A stretch of DNA of 39,078 bases. Origin: Beijerinckiaceae bacterium. Lineage in GTDB: Bacteria > Pseudomonadota > Alphaproteobacteria > Rhizobiales > Beijerinckiaceae. The notes below the pieces were generated by a model, which ran no database searches, had not been told where the DNA came from, and saw only the letters and a program-made list of their open reading frames with translations. The stretch lies in contig VDMG01000267.1 of the NCBI GenBank assembly GCA_006514895.1, positions 1 to 39,078 of the forward strand. The letters are read 5' to 3'. Shown here piece after piece: positions 38,110 through 39,078 of this stretch. The position numbers and the translations under genes are program-made. Each line of letters starts with the position of its first letter. Position 1 is the stretch's first letter.

Positions 38110-38567
38110 ATTGGGAGGACACCGAAGCAACGATTTCCAATCTGATCTGCGACGAAGTGGCCTTCCTTCGCAACGCGTGTATGAGCGGCAACGCGGAACT
38201 TAGGCTTATCGAAGTGCAAAGATCCAGGGCGAAGTATGGAATGCTGAATGAGGCCCAAGAACTCGTCGAGGTACAGGCGTCACTGAAGGCAAAGATTGCT
38301 GAAATCCACCGACTGGAAGGCCAGTTGGCGCTATTACGATCTGGGCAACCGGCAAAAGTAGATAGGCCCCTCCACACAAGGCAACGGCGGACGTTGTTGA
38401 CAATCATCGCGGCGCTTTGCGCCCATGCCGGTATCGACTACAAAGCGCGAGGTGCGGCGCAGCGCATTAGGAGCGCAGCTGAACTTGTCGGTGCACCGAT
38501 TGATGACGACACCATCGACAAGGTGCTCAAGGAAATCCCCGATGCGTTGGAAACCCGCATGAAATAG
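38103..38567 (+). CDS. Unknown coiled-coil protein of the integrated element
   Basis: 154 residues from ATG 38103 (MVDWEDTEATISNLICDEVA). A coiled-coil stretch (LNEAQELVEVQASLKAKIAE then IHRLEGQLALLRSGQ) precedes a basic linker (RPLHTRQRRT) and a C-terminal helical part, RTLLTIIAALCAHAGIDYKA, AAELVGAPIDDDTIDKVLKE. That last segment resembles the C-terminal modules found in many proteins next to integrases, where it is tied to choosing or regulating DNA sites, but I cannot name a family. It overlaps the upstream gene by 7 bases. A strong hairpin follows its stop. Confidence 0.65.
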   Translation: MVDWEDTEATISNLICDEVAFLRNACMSGNAELRLIEVQRSRAKYGMLNEAQELVEVQASLKAKIAEIHRLEGQLALLRSGQPAKVDRPLHTRQRRTLLTIIAALCAHAGIDYKARGAAQRIRSAAELVGAPIDDDTIDKVLKEIPDALETRMK

Positions 38568-38576
38568 GAATGTTGC

Positions 38577-38609
38577 GCCGAATTCGGAAACAGCGATTCC
38601 GAATTCGGC
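38577..38609. terminator. 13-bp perfect inverted repeat
   Basis: GCCGAATTCGGAA (38577-38589) pairs perfectly with TTCCGAATTCGGC (38597-38609) around a 7-base loop, 10 bases after the preceding stop. Each arm contains the palindrome CCGAATTCGG, so it could instead be a double operator for the regulator gene just downstream. No T run follows. Confidence 0.5.
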
Positions 38610-38673
38610 CAACTGCTACGCCGCCTCATATTCGATCCATGTCGCTTCAACCCACTTCACAAGGTGCCGCGAC

Positions 38674-38933
38674 ATGGCAAAAACTACGTTCCCCGTCGGC
38701 GACCTCCCGGTAAACGGCTACGTTCGCCAATCCCGTTCTCGTCGGCAACGCTCTGGCGCAAGGTGAAGGCCAAGACGTTCCCTGCGCCCGTCAAGTTGTC
38801 GGATCGAGTGACCGCGTGGCGCGTGGAGGATATTCGCGCATGGATGCGGTCCCGTTCGGCTAATGCCTGGAGGGACGCACAATGGAACGCGCATACGTAT
38901 CCACGGCACTCGTGCGCCGAGACAAGACCTTGA
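38674..38933 (+). pseudogene. AlpA-family excisionase/regulator, frameshifted
   Basis: AlpA-type MerR-like helix-turn-helix proteins control excision and integrase expression in P4-like islands. The ATG at 38674 gives MAKTTFPVGDLPVNGYVRQS, a normal AlpA start, then runs out of frame to a stop. The recognition part continues in the adjacent frame as PFSSATLWRKVKAKTFPAPV, KLSDRVTAWRVEDIRAWM. About 10-15 residues expected between GYVR and PFSSATLW are missing, so a deletion plus frame change near 38735 is likely. The second frame is open to 38933. Probably inactive. Confidence 0.7.
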
Positions 38934-39078
38934 TCGGCCGGGTCAGCACGGAAATCACGCGCAAGCGCCCCAAGGCGACGTGGCCATATTCGGTGCAGGA
39001 GATCGCCGAGTTGTTGTATTCACAAAAACGCCGTGCTGCGGTGGCTCCAGGACGCCTTGATCCGGCGTATGTTGTAGG
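38881..39078 (+). CDS. Unknown protein of the integrated element, partial
   Basis: Open from ATG 38881 to the right edge (66 codons, no stop): MERAYVSTALVRRDKTLIGR, then TEITRKRPKATWPYSVQEIA. GGAGG lies 7 bases upstream, the best ribosome site in this part. It overlaps the end of the disrupted AlpA frame. The product is basic; no family recognised. Its 3' end and function lie outside the window. Confidence 0.6.

Noticed and set aside
37690-39078. Candidate new defence system next to the integrase
   Set aside because: Two small unknown genes and one partial gene show no nuclease, NTPase, toxin or membrane-effector motif; nothing in the sequence supports a defence role.

Overview
The window is high-GC chromosomal DNA from an alphaproteobacterium. 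Gene families and gene order (ribH-nusB-thiL-hppA, pdhA-pdhB-aceF-lpd, ubiG/lysC-ptsP, bamE with a ubiquinol-cytochrome c chaperone and DUF177) are those of Hyphomicrobiales. A Beijerinckiaceae-like genome would fit, but that is my inference and no rRNA is present to test it. I saw no rRNA, convincing tRNA or CRISPR array.

Layout. 1-1570 (minus): a CCA-adding enzyme running off the left edge, a small DUF6111-like membrane protein, and a DUF1285/NUDIX fusion remnant. 1776-6532 (plus): MoxR ATPase, DUF58 protein and a 933-aa membrane protein with a DUF4159 tail. The usual fourth gene of this operon, a ~700-aa VWA/amidotransferase-like membrane protein, lies 26 kb away in the opposite direction (32698-34800), as expected if about 28 kb had been inverted. 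6599-10172: an unknown low-GC gene and two broken genes (caspase-like, patatin). 10188-12277: DUF177, the cytochrome bc1 chaperone and BamE. 12431-16700 (minus): ribH-nusB-thiL-hppA. 16956-17800: a small lipoprotein and a frameshifted chaB. 17819-23172 (minus): the complete pyruvate dehydrogenase operon. 23297-24302: fused fragments of two transporters. 24422-28940 (minus): ftsB, ptsP, lysC. 29018-32613: ubiG, a gamma-glutamylcyclotransferase-like gene, a wrecked TPR/glycosyltransferase gene and a GNAT acetyltransferase. 35058-36314: a UbiH-type flavin monooxygenase. 36548-39078: the left part of an integrated element with a broken integrase, three unknown genes and a broken AlpA-type regulator.

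Function. The intact genes are housekeeping: pyruvate to acetyl-CoA, flavin, thiamine and ubiquinone cofactors, PPi-driven proton pumping, nitrogen-PTS signalling, lysine/threonine entry, outer-membrane assembly, division, and a MoxR/VWA chaperone group. The accessory genes between them are mostly decayed, with frameshifts, internal deletions and gene fusions, while about 20 kb of neighbouring core genes read without a break. That contrast argues for real gene decay, although indel errors in the assembly must be excluded. Intergenic gaps carry short palindromic repeats of at least two families. I found no convincing new molecular system. The strongest leads are the split MoxR operon, the DUF1285/NUDIX deletion fusion, the transporter fossil in the ftsB-pdhA gap, and the tandem repeats in front of ribH.
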